Virus record (IMG/VR): IMGVR_UViG_3300021425_000117
Coordinates: 1-30,549 of that record
Direction: 5' to 3' (one strand)
Length of the DNA stretch: 30,549 nucleotides
DNA from: a virus
Under the pieces are notes generated by a model that searched no databases, was not told the DNA's origin, and was given only the letters and a program-made list of their open reading frames with translations. A program made the position numbers and the translations under genes. The stretch's first letter is position 1. Each line of letters starts with the position of its first letter. Below are positions 10,601-16,315 of this stretch, piece after piece.

Positions 10601-11834
10601 GGCTGCTGATGCATCCAAGAGAATGACCGTTGACTTTAACGCTGGTGGTACATGGAAGCCAGCCTTCAACTCACTCTATCTTTTCTATAATGCTAGTGTG
10701 CAGGGTTCTGCCGCTATCCTTGGTGGCTTTGCTAAATCCAAGAAGGTACAGAAGATTGTTTACAGCATTGCAGCCGGTGGAGCAATGTCTGACTTTATCA
10801 ACTCACTGATTAGCCCGATAGATGATGATGGTGAGCCTATCTATGACAAGATTCCAGATTATGTTCTTGAACATAACATTATTATGCTGGATTTCTTTGG
10901 CGTCACTGATCGCGGTTATTTTGCCATTCCATTGCCTTATGGCTACAATGCAGTGTGGAACGCTGGTCGCCACGGAATGAAATCCATGATGGGACGCGAG
11001 ACTGTTGCGGAGGCATCGTTTGGTTTGGTTAGTGGTTTGGTTAATGCCTATAATCCATTTGGTGGAATGAATAGCTTACTAAACTTTGTGGCTCCTACAG
11101 CGATGGACCCTTTTGTGGATTTGAGCCTTAATAGTGATTTTGCCAGCAGACCTATCTATAAAGAAGAGAGCCCCTTCGGAGCAGATGTGCCGGATAGCCA
11201 ACTCTATTGGAATTCGACAAGCGGGCTTGCAAAGGGTGTTGCTGAACTACTGGCTGATCCTCTTGGAGTCACTGGCCTTAGAGATCCAAAGGGGAATGAA
11301 ATTCCGGGAATGATTGAGGTGCATCCAGATTCCATTGAGTATGGATGGGATGCTCTTACTGGCGGTCTTGGTAAATTTATCAGAAGGATGTATGATCTTG
11401 GTGATAAGGCAGTCACCCCCGGTGGGTTTGATGATTTCTCCACAAACACGATACCAATTTTCCGGCGCTTCTATGGTAACATCACCACAAGGAACGATCT
11501 AACATCATATGTTGAGAAGCGTGATTGGGCACTCACTCTCTTGAAAGAGGAGAAGTCCGCAATTGATAATGGTGAGTTTGAGAGACTGAGATATGTTCGT
11601 CAGAACTATAAAGAAGATTTGAAGATTGCCCGTAAGGTTAAGGCACTTAACTCTCAGAGAGTTGCCCTGCAGAGACAAATCAGAAAGATAGTTAATAACA
11701 CCCGTATTCCCCAAGCCGAAAGAGACAAGCGTATCAAGCGGCTCAGGGAAAGACAGGATGAAATTGTGCTAAAGGCTAACACAATGATGAATAAAGAGAA
11801 ATTTGATAAGCCAGCCCTTATGAATGTTATTTAA
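4623..11834 (+). CDS. Giant polyvalent (probably ejected) protein with HEXXH motif and LPD38-like C-terminus, 2403 aa
   Basis: Phages and conjugative elements carry very long polyvalent proteins that are packaged and enter the host with DNA; this one fits by length and by its C-terminal part. Seen in the sequence: Gly/Ala-rich, glycine-zipper-like hydrophobic segments near residues 125-185 and 285-310, which could insert into a membrane. A zincin-type HEVIH motif sits at residues 845-849, and an acidic helix near 907-916 (LEEEAVAEMF) could give the third metal ligand. Long charged helical stretches follow. Around residues 1960-2030 is a block of the LPD38 type (NRVAENTTRAAVF, then MTVDF, then LYLFYNASVQGS). 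A basic coiled coil ends the protein after residue 2290. I see no ADP-ribosyltransferase, helicase or methylase motif. Substrate and timing of the putative protease are unknown; proteolysis inside the virion or in the entered cell are both possible. Confidence 0.85.
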   Translation: MAIISQTDKYGKTHQFQIAGNVPSETESARVQSYMNRANGVSAPEEAPKAGLIQSGKAGIQGLQSDFYGGLETIGQSAGSDWLQEIGRAGRERNAAEQQAILPDEQRADPGFNAAYAKQAVGETAPYMGLGLAGGFAGQAIGGAIGTALLPGPGTVAGGLAGRGIGALLGSAASYFLPQTGSAASRQRDAYGTVINPESAMAAGALTSLTEAVMDKFLLLGRSKLLSAAASKGIQIPEKVVKSKVANILADTAAGGGIEAAQEVSQAMIERISAGLPLDDEEAMYEYKVAGLTAAGIGGVMGGGAGVIKHGLYGRKDRKNAKIDKAINEDIAKRTDKFREFAQPESLRIENQAAAFAPDSNEVRGPDDPMKEGIDIVDHSRSATNKKYALEIFGSKGPSVGEYSWQNDSGKLVNPDGKYTTRAEAEYAARQDLATLKEEERQRTEASEIISKQLNLGEINTPRRAFGREDAKFKKLEDVQEALKKNPTTFRDENGNVVKVKPSDISKSKIKALHEKALPNIKPEVRDNTDPRLLALEYLSKLEQNNIDWRINEAQKALEKYRTGNKALNDSTKQLIDTAGEAGVPESKLIDILKNNKTQNLTQQTNDARKEIKNLLDAGVIVPATPVSQDGSETNYKLSLNKSYRRMFQITEQEDTKGRNNFVVTSPNGDVNQDINQVGGIPEELNKREITPESQGGGPTVTPQEKYETDRIRASAPIRAFSTRQEAEDFIKEELGRVTTKERIDREKKLEAERQAKNYDTIENTNLRAQKLGINSVRQQFRRILDQMGLPDAALKLEAAYDKHNSGRTIEGSYEHDTITIFWDIYQKGISEGEIKAELAKVMNHEVIHAVRQFLKPNEWKDLTNHAAKKKRVVDGVVRPYTYLQWVTKTNSNEQGVLRDGMTKTQLEEEAVAEMFRDWNDKPAAITGRPASLLNKIVKLFKALFRMADDDRMNQIFREILSGKVASRTAADGVEGRSELRQTLYNAINNYGKLDKELKDKKAEFETFKSTSLEDARSGKYGRETIPGPDGTTINKQIDEITKQYETDIATLTEQVDNANAAKNAAQVAQTTYIQDERIKEIKEKYSGAKLSSMPLTINKAAIRLGDGTIIESPGKDIGTHFNAIVKLSETRDDLVNDNGEIDFGAIDPEEGFTLSDGSWATRQEAATIVRQTDEKLYQRLRKEIGIVGETIEDDEITSEGISKFQDRQRAADELRNRVARAAADGQNPRRVLLHASNVNSKAGNAGDIDPDILEKIKQDDIAAQLEMKEARSKVNQAIEENNREIIRFSSMPIENGRGKPDESDMRDFMGNQRSRTAEDMAAASVEEPNNAQRENAQHAATINALSDHIENYIRNIAYNFTEEQKAAEIALKIRNGLHASLTWTQERFQDQYAHVGQFMYDVMKSGGIIVEGNDPRRLLTLFRSKAGEAINARKDKGGLYWVASTLVNAVKNDKSQVEPLAKLIKAVDEFVKANEPGPNGPARAAYTILGTIKQKAGTSGMSYGAILTELYAIAKHAPHRNAMVRGRQVWSVNGTEYLDKNTAREEASAKNTTAQPVEERTVGEKGSGLTDAEAAQIVSYIESLPNFNEISKAYEAMRDIIRDTNRVRRAQGLVPTFFDDGMDNFYVPLRGHADPYLEGLDLEGEQLLNEYMPRVGKGLQTRGPEDKAVLGRTTMPTDILYTIMVQNSETIVRGAKNEIGMSLARMIRQNWKLFGKLITSTDNFGNEFQMVVGDYDKGGLGDNSPAVEIDPKSEKHFIDKIVYVMENGKRVPKKKRVVDNQWKNRAGEGEYLFEFKENGQSRLIRFNDKRVAQSLTRSSGEMGNNWFLKGAATVNHYLSMANITYNPEFILPNFIRDTMTAAININQFEMPDLTKDVLSNIKSTSKALRQLYRELPPTAETEEAHKFIKEMNDFGGITSFAGLRDLNTVMKDALAWNATNLGSPDADIAGNLAQKGAYKFTKMMEDYNRVAENTTRAAVFMALRKRGFSAQKAADASKRMTVDFNAGGTWKPAFNSLYLFYNASVQGSAAILGGFAKSKKVQKIVYSIAAGGAMSDFINSLISPIDDDGEPIYDKIPDYVLEHNIIMLDFFGVTDRGYFAIPLPYGYNAVWNAGRHGMKSMMGRETVAEASFGLVSGLVNAYNPFGGMNSLLNFVAPTAMDPFVDLSLNSDFASRPIYKEESPFGADVPDSQLYWNSTSGLAKGVAELLADPLGVTGLRDPKGNEIPGMIEVHPDSIEYGWDALTGGLGKFIRRMYDLGDKAVTPGGFDDFSTNTIPIFRRFYGNITTRNDLTSYVEKRDWALTLLKEEKSAIDNGEFERLRYVRQNYKEDLKIARKVKALNSQRVALQRQIRKIVNNTRIPQAERDKRIKRLRERQDEIVLKANTMMNKEKFDKPALMNVI

Positions 11835-11843
11835 TATTATCCA

Positions 11844-12314
11844 TTAATCAAATGGATTGAGCATATCTTGAGATATCCAAATAGCCGGACGACCAGTATT
11901 GAACTTGTCACTAATAGGAACTTTCAGGGCTTCTTTTCCCCAAATCCATCCACATATTTCAAATTCTAGACCGCTTTTTGTGGTGAGGAGTACATAGCGA
12001 TGGTCAGGTATCGTATCATCCTGTAGGATAAGATGTGCATCTGACCTGTCTCTCGCTTTTACCTCCCAATTTGGTGCAACATCAGCAGCCCGAAAATCAA
12101 ACATGCCTGTTGCGTATGAACCAATAAATTTTGCGAATGCTAATTCACCTAAACATCCAACAACATGTTTTTTCAAACCACCGGCAATAGTTTCACAAAG
12201 ATTGTTGCGAGGTTTACGATCAAGAGCTACATTTTGTGCTTGCCGTATGATTGCTGCCTGACAACCCCAAAGATATTCCCCTGAGTTTAGTATGACTGTT
12301 GGCTTGGTTTTCAT
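11844..12314 (-). CDS. PD-(D/E)XK-like protein, 156 aa (paralogue A)
   Basis: Last gene of the leftward operon; its ATG overlaps the upstream stop as ATGA. The order of conserved blocks suggests the PD-(D/E)XK nuclease fold: GELAFAK around residues 56-62 (E57), ADV with D78, and an E84-V-K86 strand, followed by a beta-rich half and an Arg/Asp segment (KARDRSDAHLIL). It resembles the 163-residue product encoded at 18668-19159 through four aligned blocks: E-[LI]-A-x-A-K, R-A-[AD] plus ADV, [DG]-x-L-I-[LI], and a final W-I-x-Q. This copy keeps the E-x-K signature and is therefore the better candidate for an active enzyme. It could be a phage recombination or anti-host nuclease. Family-level confidence is moderate and no biochemical role is claimed. 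Its stop lies nine bases from the convergent giant gene with no strong terminator between. Confidence 0.8.
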   Translation of the reverse strand: MKTKPTVILNSGEYLWGCQAAIIRQAQNVALDRKPRNNLCETIAGGLKKHVVGCLGELAFAKFIGSYATGMFDFRAADVAPNWEVKARDRSDAHLILQDDTIPDHRYVLLTTKSGLEFEICGWIWGKEALKVPISDKFNTGRPAIWISQDMLNPFD

Positions 12315-12520
12315 TTTTCACTATTGTCTAATTTCATTTCATTAAAAGTCTCTATAGCATTCATTAGGTATGGAGATATCTTATCAATGATGTCCTTATG
12401 CTGATTTGTTATATTGATTAGATCAGATATTTCGCTTTCTAAACGCTCAATTTGCACCTTCTGAATTTTATATGCCTCAATATGAGCATCAAGAAAAGGA
12501 TTTGTTTCTTTCTGTGACAT
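12311..12520 (-). CDS. Small helical protein, 69 aa
   Basis: Not recognised. A longer in-frame reading up to 12649 exists, but it would lie inside the diphosphohydrolase gene. I prefer the ATG at 12520, which gives only a 32-base overlap with the end of that gene and a protein beginning MSQKETNPF. The product is almost entirely predicted helix with a heptad-like pattern (IQKVQIERLESEISDLI), so a short coiled coil or dimer is likely. There are no cysteines or metal-binding motifs. It is coupled to the following gene by an ATGA overlap. Its small size and position among nucleases would suit an accessory or inhibitor protein, but that is a guess. Confidence 0.6.
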   Translation of the reverse strand: MSQKETNPFLDAHIEAYKIQKVQIERLESEISDLINITNQHKDIIDKISPYLMNAIETFNEMKLDNSEK

Positions 12521-12905
12521 ATTGTTTAAGGAGCCACTCAACATCGTCTTCGCAGGGTGAAAGGTTTTCTCGTAGTCTGACACATCTGTTGTGCAGGATT
12601 CCTTGGGCGTTGAAGATGACCGCGCAAAGAGCTTCTTCAATATCTTCATTGGGTGTTCCTTCTTTTAGGATAGCCTTCCAAACGTCCATAACGTGGCGTA
12701 GAAGGGATTTGAGATAAACATCATCATCCATACCTTTCTTCCAATCATCGGCTTCCCTGACGCTCCCATCGCCTCTAGTGCGGTGTTTATGCATGTACTG
12801 AGCAAAACGCTCCAGAACTGCCGGGGAAAGGAAGCCTGAATAGTCCAGTTTGCCTTCCTCAGTATCTCTTGTGGCCCCTGATGGGAATTGTCTATATCTA
12901 GACAT
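12489..12905 (-). CDS. dATP/dGTP diphosphohydrolase-like protein (DUF5664 family), 138 aa
   Basis: The product begins MSRYRQFPSGATRDT and continues with EGKLDYSGFLSP, an ALERFAQYMHKHR-like helix, DDWKKGM and EALCAVIFNAQG. This matches the phage family annotated as dATP/dGTP diphosphohydrolase N-terminal or DUF5664, related to the all-alpha MazG-type NTP pyrophosphatases. Such enzymes split dNTPs to dNMP and pyrophosphate. Relatives (MazZ) serve 2-aminoadenine phages, but most carriers have no such base, and no PurZ gene is visible here. An ATG at 12971 would extend the protein with unrelated residues; the start at 12905 gives an eight-base overlap with the upstream nuclease gene and begins at the conserved region. 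It sits with a DUF4406 gene, suggesting dNTP-pool adjustment during phage DNA synthesis. Confidence 0.85.
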   Translation of the reverse strand: MSRYRQFPSGATRDTEEGKLDYSGFLSPAVLERFAQYMHKHRTRGDGSVREADDWKKGMDDDVYLKSLLRHVMDVWKAILKEGTPNEDIEEALCAVIFNAQGILHNRCVRLRENLSPCEDDVEWLLKQYVTERNKSFS

Positions 12906-13389
12906 CAATCTTCCACTCCTTACTGCCAAGCATGTTAATATATGAATTTGTCCTAACTGCTTTGCCCCCATTTACTGTAGCTTGAGTTTTTGTAGCTTCA
13001 AGGCGCAGCCTACAATTAATTAAGCCGTCTTTGTTGCTAATCTTTTGGACTAGCAATACCCTAGACGGGACTAGAAACAAAAATCCGACAAAGGATACAC
13101 ACAAGTCTGCTGCCATTCTTATGCCTGTCTCTACTTTATCCCAAGTTACAAGCCATTCGAAATTATATGGATCAGATTTTAGCTGCTCAATTGTCATTTG
13201 TCTACATTTTGTTTCAGCTACTGATATAATTACACCGTTCTTAACAATCATTGCGTCTATACGGGAGGCTTCATTTTTAGGAGTTTCAATATAGCTGATA
13301 TCATATTGTTTTTCTACAAAATTCTTGACTTGCTGCTCCTCAATTAATGTTTTCTGCCCGGCCACTGTGTTAACATCCAAGCTACTCAT
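12898..13389 (-). CDS. PD-(D/E)XK-type nuclease, 163 aa
   Basis: The N-terminal half has the layout of a restriction-endonuclease fold: a helix with acidic residues (E18/E19), then RIDAMIVKNG with D45, then a strand VAETKCR giving E59-x-K61. The spacing D45 to ExK is 13 residues, normal for this superfamily. The C-terminal half contains a hydrophobic strand pair and basic residues, with no second domain recognised. It overlaps eight bases with DUF4406 upstream and eight with the diphosphohydrolase downstream, so the three are a translational unit. Similar small nucleases in phages act in recombination, junction or flap processing, or host DNA degradation; which applies here cannot be told. 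It does not look paralogous to the pair at 11844 and 18668 beyond the shared fold. Confidence 0.75.
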   Translation of the reverse strand: MSSLDVNTVAGQKTLIEEQQVKNFVEKQYDISYIETPKNEASRIDAMIVKNGVIISVAETKCRQMTIEQLKSDPYNFEWLVTWDKVETGIRMAADLCVSFVGFLFLVPSRVLLVQKISNKDGLINCRLRLEATKTQATVNGGKAVRTNSYINMLGSKEWKIDV

Positions 13390-13783
13390 AAATTATCTCC
13401 AATCCTAACGCGCAAGCAATGCAATGCTCAGCCCTAGCTCCACGACTTTCCTCCCATCCTCTGAGCATATACACTCCGTCAGCATTGTCAATAAGCCATT
13501 TACAGCTATTACCAAACACCACTCTGTAGGAAATATCCTGTAAAGCATCATCATCTTTTTCCGGCACCCAATCAACCGCCTTTTCCAAGAACGCCCGATC
13601 AACATCTGGTGGTGAGTAGATTACAGAATACCCCAAACCAGCTAACATATTCCTAGCCTTGTCAAAGGCGGGGAAATTAAAGTGTTCAATACCAGTCATT
13701 GGTCCAGCTATATATATAGAATAGTCTTTTGCTTCATTTCGTGATTTCTGTTTAATTTCAAGCTTAATTATATTGTTGTCCAT
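13382..13783 (-). CDS. DUF4406 nucleoside 2-deoxyribosyltransferase-like protein, 133 aa
   Basis: The motif order YIAGPMTG (residues 24-31), FNFPAF, a G-Y-x-V strand, SPPDVD, W-x-P, ADGVYMLRGWE near 101-111 and a final ESRGARAEH helix is that of DUF4406. Its fold is related to nucleoside 2-deoxyribosyltransferases. Such proteins move or release bases from deoxynucleosides or their phosphates. In phages they often sit near nucleotide-metabolism genes, as here with the dATP/dGTP diphosphohydrolase. The family's exact substrate is not settled. The acidic segment around residues 73-84 may be a substrate loop. The ribosome site is weak; the 34-bp dyad element at 13825-13858 lies about 40 bases upstream and is the best candidate for its control signal. 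Confidence 0.85.
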   Translation of the reverse strand: MDNNIIKLEIKQKSRNEAKDYSIYIAGPMTGIEHFNFPAFDKARNMLAGLGYSVIYSPPDVDRAFLEKAVDWVPEKDDDALQDISYRVVFGNSCKWLIDNADGVYMLRGWEESRGARAEHCIACALGLEIIYE

Positions 13784-13824
13784 TTGTTTGTCTTATGCTC
13801 CTATCTGGACTCTTGGTATCGACG

Positions 13825-13858
13825 CGATGGTAAAATATATGTTACTAGAGTTAATCAG
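13825..13858 (-). promoter_or_regulatory. 34-bp dyad element, copy 1
   Basis: This stretch matches 24960-24993 at 32 of 34 bases. Its centre, GTAAAATATATGTTAC at 13830-13845, is a 16-bp dyad with one mismatch; the flanks CGATG and CTAGAGTTAATCAG are also conserved. It lies in a 141-base gap upstream of the DUF4406 gene, in the same orientation and at a similar distance as copy 2 to its gene. I see no good sigma70 -35/-10 pair inside it. It may be an operator or a phage-specific promoter. The rest of the gap (13859-13924) shows nothing I can name. Confidence 0.6.
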
Positions 13859-13924
13859 TTGACCAAAGTTTCTATACAAATTTTGGTCAGTAGCCGCCGA
13901 CGATGACGCCAAGGCAAAAGGCTG

Positions 13925-14548
13925 TCATCCGACAGACACCGCGTCCTTGGTAAATGCAGTTTCCTGTGGGTTACGACGCCCAACCTCAGCGTGCCACGTC
14001 ACAGGGGCCATTGTTCGGTAATCAATCGGGAGACTATGATCTGTGAATGAATCATCTCTCCATCGAATCCGGTTGTTGGGTTGAGCCGCTATCTGTCCGC
14101 TTCCGTCCTCAAGCAAGAGGAAATGGTAGCATTTATGTTCTGGAGGATATTGGCTAAAACCATTGTCTGTATGATCAAGCGTGAACCAGTACGCCGCTGG
14201 AACCATCGTCCCGTCCGGCTGGCGATATTCGCACCCCATCTCACGCAAAAATTCATATTGGCAGACTGAAAAATCCCACCCGTGACAATCCCATGATTGC
14301 AAATCATGTAAATCGTGCCGAGTGGCGGTATCTTCGGGAGTATCCCATAAGAGCATATGCAGCGGTATGCGAGCAAATTGCGCACCGGATTCGCACATGA
14401 TCGAAAAGTGCAAGGCTCTGGATGGAATGCTGGTCACGCCAAATATGACGCAACGCTCCGTTTCACCAACCCCGGATTCTAATCCTTGCAAAATTTCACG
14501 GCGGACATAACCATAAAGATGCTGCGGAATAGATGCGTTCATTTTCAT
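13925..14548 (-). CDS. Conserved phage protein of unknown function, 207 aa
   Basis: The pattern LQSWDCHGWDFSV (near residues 83-95), a YRQPDGTMV strand, ...YWFTLDHTDN and IAAQPNNRIRW is one I recall from hypothetical proteins of podovirus-like phages of marine and alphaproteobacterial hosts. No enzymatic role is known to me. The protein is beta-rich, soluble, with no signal peptide. The first ATG at 14548 has an AAGG ribosome site eight bases upstream and is preferred over the one at 14542. By eye, the gene is clearly richer in G and C than both neighbours, suggesting a different history. It starts 21 bases after the 66-codon gene. A 10-base string, GTCCAGATAG, occurs just before its ribosome site and again upstream of the DUF4406 gene. 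Confidence 0.75.
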   Translation of the reverse strand: MKMNASIPQHLYGYVRREILQGLESGVGETERCVIFGVTSIPSRALHFSIMCESGAQFARIPLHMLLWDTPEDTATRHDLHDLQSWDCHGWDFSVCQYEFLREMGCEYRQPDGTMVPAAYWFTLDHTDNGFSQYPPEHKCYHFLLLEDGSGQIAAQPNNRIRWRDDSFTDHSLPIDYRTMAPVTWHAEVGRRNPQETAFTKDAVSVG

Positions 14549-14569
14549 CTGAACAGCCTTCTATCTGGA

Positions 14570-14770
14570 CTAGTGTTTTCTGCGTGGAATTGGAATTTGA
14601 TCACAACTAACTGTACCGGAAGTATCGGGATGTTCAAGCATTTTGTCTAATATCCGCTCCGCCTGAACAGCACATTCCACCTCAGAAAGATTGTGAGCTA
14701 GAACTGTTCTATTCTCTTCAAATCCACCATAAAACAATACTGTAGTTACAGTAAGTACGAGATTAAACAT
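14570..14770 (-). CDS. Small protein with N-terminal hydrophobic segment, 66 aa
   Basis: The first 15 or so residues (MFNLVLTVTTVLFYG) form a short hydrophobic stretch that could be an uncleaved membrane anchor or a signal peptide without an obvious lysine-rich start. The remainder is acidic and contains two cysteines (residues 33 and 56 by my count) that could form a disulphide if exported. The start codon shares one base with the upstream stop (TAATG), indicating coupled translation. I recall similar short 'gFeE'-type proteins in alphaproteobacterial phages, all without function. An envelope location is plausible but uncertain. Confidence 0.6.
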   Translation of the reverse strand: MFNLVLTVTTVLFYGGFEENRTVLAHNLSEVECAVQAERILDKMLEHPDTSGTVSCDQIPIPRRKH

Positions 14771-15024
14771 TAGACTTCCCTACCTGTTTGTTCTATCCAG
14801 TTCTTTGAAAGCTCAATCACAGCATTCCTTCTAGTTTTGAATGCGGGGTCTTTCATTCTACGATCATAATGCATCCTAGTCGCACGCTCTGATTTACCAA
14901 CCTTTTCAGCTACTTCCCTAAAAACATAACCTTGATGCCTATAATACACAATCCTATCAGTGAGTTCTTTGTATTCCTGCTCTTTTAACTTGCGCTTAAG
15001 AGCGGCTCTATCTTCTCTGTTCAT
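14770..15024 (-). CDS. Small helix-turn-helix protein, 84 aa
   Basis: A basic N-terminal helix (residues 1-28) is followed by a helix-turn-helix candidate around residues 33-57: GYVFREVAEKVGKSERATRM has the spacing of sigma70 region 4 or phage-type HTH motifs, and basic recognition residues follow (HYDRRMKD). It could be a transcription regulator of the leftward operon or a small DNA-binding accessory protein. Its ATG overlaps the upstream stop as ATGA and its own stop shares a base with the next start, so it is embedded in the operon rather than being an autonomous repressor gene. No ligand domain is present. Confidence 0.65.
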   Translation of the reverse strand: MNREDRAALKRKLKEQEYKELTDRIVYYRHQGYVFREVAEKVGKSERATRMHYDRRMKDPAFKTRRNAVIELSKNWIEQTGREV

Positions 15025-15242
15025 ACCGAGTCCTTAGCGATTGTTACCCAATAATTATATGTTTCTACAGGTACTTCTTCCCATGTATATACCTGTTTAA
15101 TCCTGTCACCTCTCTTGATTTTCCCAATTTGGGAAATAGCTGATAGGAACATTCTTTTAGCTCTCTCCTCTTCATTAGGTGAGGCTTTAATCTTAATGGT
15201 TTCACGCGACATATTATCTGTAACATTGATATTTGTATTCAT
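15021..15242 (-). CDS. Hypothetical protein, 73 aa
   Basis: Not recognised. The frame extends further upstream, but the ATG at 15242 comes one base after the stop of the previous gene and gives a protein beginning MNTNINVT; an internal ATG at 15212 is an alternative. The middle is basic and helical (ERAKRMFLSAISQIGKIKRGD), and the C-terminal third is Trp/Tyr-containing beta-like sequence (VYTWEEVPVETYNYW). It overlaps the HTH gene by ATGA. Position within the operon suggests a nucleic-acid or regulatory accessory role, with no direct evidence. Confidence 0.55.
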   Translation of the reverse strand: MNTNINVTDNMSRETIKIKASPNEEERAKRMFLSAISQIGKIKRGDRIKQVYTWEEVPVETYNYWVTIAKDSV

Positions 15243-15243
15243 A

Positions 15244-15696
15244 TTATAAATCCCCAACTTGAACTGAATGCATGAAGTCAGCAACCAATCTATCCCAACC
15301 AAGCCTCGCGCTCGGGTCTGATTTTAGATCGGAACGGGACTCGATGTCAAGCAGAAATTTGAGAGCCTCCACGGCTGGTTCCTCGCTGTCGATGATTTCA
15401 TCAGTTTTATTTGCAAGGTATTGCCAGAATCGAGGATTCCTACATAATCTTCCTGCTGCAGCAACCGCCTTAGCCCCTTCTCTAGTGTCTGGCCCTGCAA
15501 CTGGTTCATCTTGGTCATTAAGCTGAACCATAGCCGTTGTGTAGCGTGTTCCTACCCAACTGTTAATCAGATCATGCGGCACCTCATTAGGGTGAATGGA
15601 CAGCTTTAGAATCCATCCATTCTTGTCTTGATTCATGGCTATCTTAACCGCTTCAAAATGGATAGCCTTGTCTCTGATCTCACTATCATCATTCAT
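15244..15696 (-). CDS. Conserved phage protein of unknown function, 150 aa
   Basis: The N-terminal half has a characteristic block, WILKLSIHPNEVPHDL followed by GTRYTTAMVQL and DDEP-like sequence. I recall this from many phage and prophage hypothetical proteins of alphaproteobacteria, where it often lies in recombination or early regions. The segment after residue 65 is Ala-rich and helical (EGAKAVAAAGRLCRNPRFWQ). The block ordering suggests a small alpha/beta domain with a charged central strand. No catalytic residues can be assigned. The gene overlaps its upstream neighbour by ATGA and is followed one base later by the next start. Co-conservation with ERF/SSB genes would be the first thing to test for function. 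Confidence 0.7.
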   Translation of the reverse strand: MNDDSEIRDKAIHFEAVKIAMNQDKNGWILKLSIHPNEVPHDLINSWVGTRYTTAMVQLNDQDEPVAGPDTREGAKAVAAAGRLCRNPRFWQYLANKTDEIIDSEEPAVEALKFLLDIESRSDLKSDPSARLGWDRLVADFMHSVQVGDL

Positions 15697-15860
15697 TGGA
15701 TCATAAACTCTGGTATCACAAAGTTGTGATTCTTTAGCTTGCAGTGTTTGTCTATCTCTCTACGAAGCTCTGCATGGATTACCCTATAATGCTCAGGAAT
15801 AATAACACGATCACCATCGACATGAGATATAAACACTTGTGGAACTTTAATTTTGCTCAT
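15693..15860 (-). CDS. Hypothetical protein, 55 aa
   Basis: Not recognised. The frame contains earlier start codons, but AAGGA at the end of the upstream gene lies eight bases before the ATG at 15860, giving a protein that begins MSKIKVPQVF. It overlaps the upstream gene by 14 bases and the downstream gene by ATGA. The product is small, mixed charged and hydrophobic, with a basic centre (HAELRREIDKHCKLKNH) that could be a single amphipathic helix. No metal-binding or membrane segment is evident. Confidence 0.5.
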   Translation of the reverse strand: MSKIKVPQVFISHVDGDRVIIPEHYRVIHAELRREIDKHCKLKNHNFVIPEFMIQ

Positions 15861-16032
15861 TTTCATATTCCTTATAATCAACTGAATGATCATGCAGGAG
15901 ACCTACTTCTATCTCTTTGAAATCACTTATATATTCACCATGATTATATTTACTGCATATATTCATGGCATCTTGTAATAGCTCTAGGAGCTTGAATCGC
16001 CCTTTAGCTCTCAATAACTGAAGTTCATTCAT
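15847..16032 (-). CDS. Hypothetical protein, 61 aa
   Basis: Not recognised. The ATG at 16032 overlaps the last codons of the HNH-type gene; the frame's upstream extension would run deep into that gene. The first 30 residues form a leucine-rich basic helix (ELQLLRAKGRFKLLELLQDA), and the rest is acidic with several Asp, Glu and His residues. It may form a helical dimer. Overlap on both sides shows it is translated as part of the operon. Confidence 0.5.
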   Translation of the reverse strand: MNELQLLRAKGRFKLLELLQDAMNICSKYNHGEYISDFKEIEVGLLHDHSVDYKEYENEQN

Positions 16033-16315
16033 TCGATCTCTCCTTGTAAAAACGTTCTGCCCAAGCAATAGGATCTATCCCTTCCAAGTCCCACCATAAT
16101 CTTTCATCTCCAAATGCATGAAGTAGCATATGGCATTTATGGCATAATGGAACTGTGTATTGATCTCCAGTTTTTAAACTCTTCGCCCTAGGTTGTGCGA
16201 ATTGTAAATGATGAGCAGATGGATAGGGGGAACCACACCGCAAACATGGCTCCCCCCTAACCGCCCTTAGATGAGCTTGGCTCCTAACTCTTTCGGGGCG
16301 GTCATGTATCTTCAC
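16025..16315 (-). CDS. HNH-type zinc-finger nuclease-like protein, 96 aa
   Basis: Two CxxC pairs, C24/C27 and C58/C61, flank H35-H36 and are followed by H66, the usual arrangement of a zinc-stabilised HNH (His-Me finger) fold. The block HHLQFAQPRAKSL and the C-terminal WWDLEGIDP-like sequence resemble phage proteins of the DUF968/Ref-like type that sit in recombination modules. It probably nicks or cleaves DNA in recombination. The likely start is GTG at 16315, sharing a base with the SSB-like gene's stop (TAGTG). Upstream are SSB-like, ERF and RecB-like genes, so it belongs to that set. An alternative is a non-catalytic DNA-binding zinc finger. Confidence 0.75.
   Translation of the reverse strand: MKIHDRPERVRSQAHLRAVRGEPCLRCGSPYPSAHHLQFAQPRAKSLKTGDQYTVPLCHKCHMLLHAFGDERLWWDLEGIDPIAWAERFYKERSNE

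Noticed and set aside
11835-11860. Small stem TCCATT/AATGGA between the convergent ends of the giant gene and the 156-residue gene.
   Set aside because: The stem is only 6 bp, AT-rich and lacks T runs; it also overlaps codons. It is too weak to call a terminator.
12521-12649. N-terminal extension of the 69-residue protein to a start at 12649.
   Set aside because: The extension would lie inside the diphosphohydrolase gene, and the ATG at 12520 gives a normal short overlap.
12489-12905. Claim that the phage has a 2-aminoadenine (Z) genome because of the diphosphohydrolase.
   Set aside because: This family is common in phages with ordinary DNA, and no PurZ gene is visible in the window.
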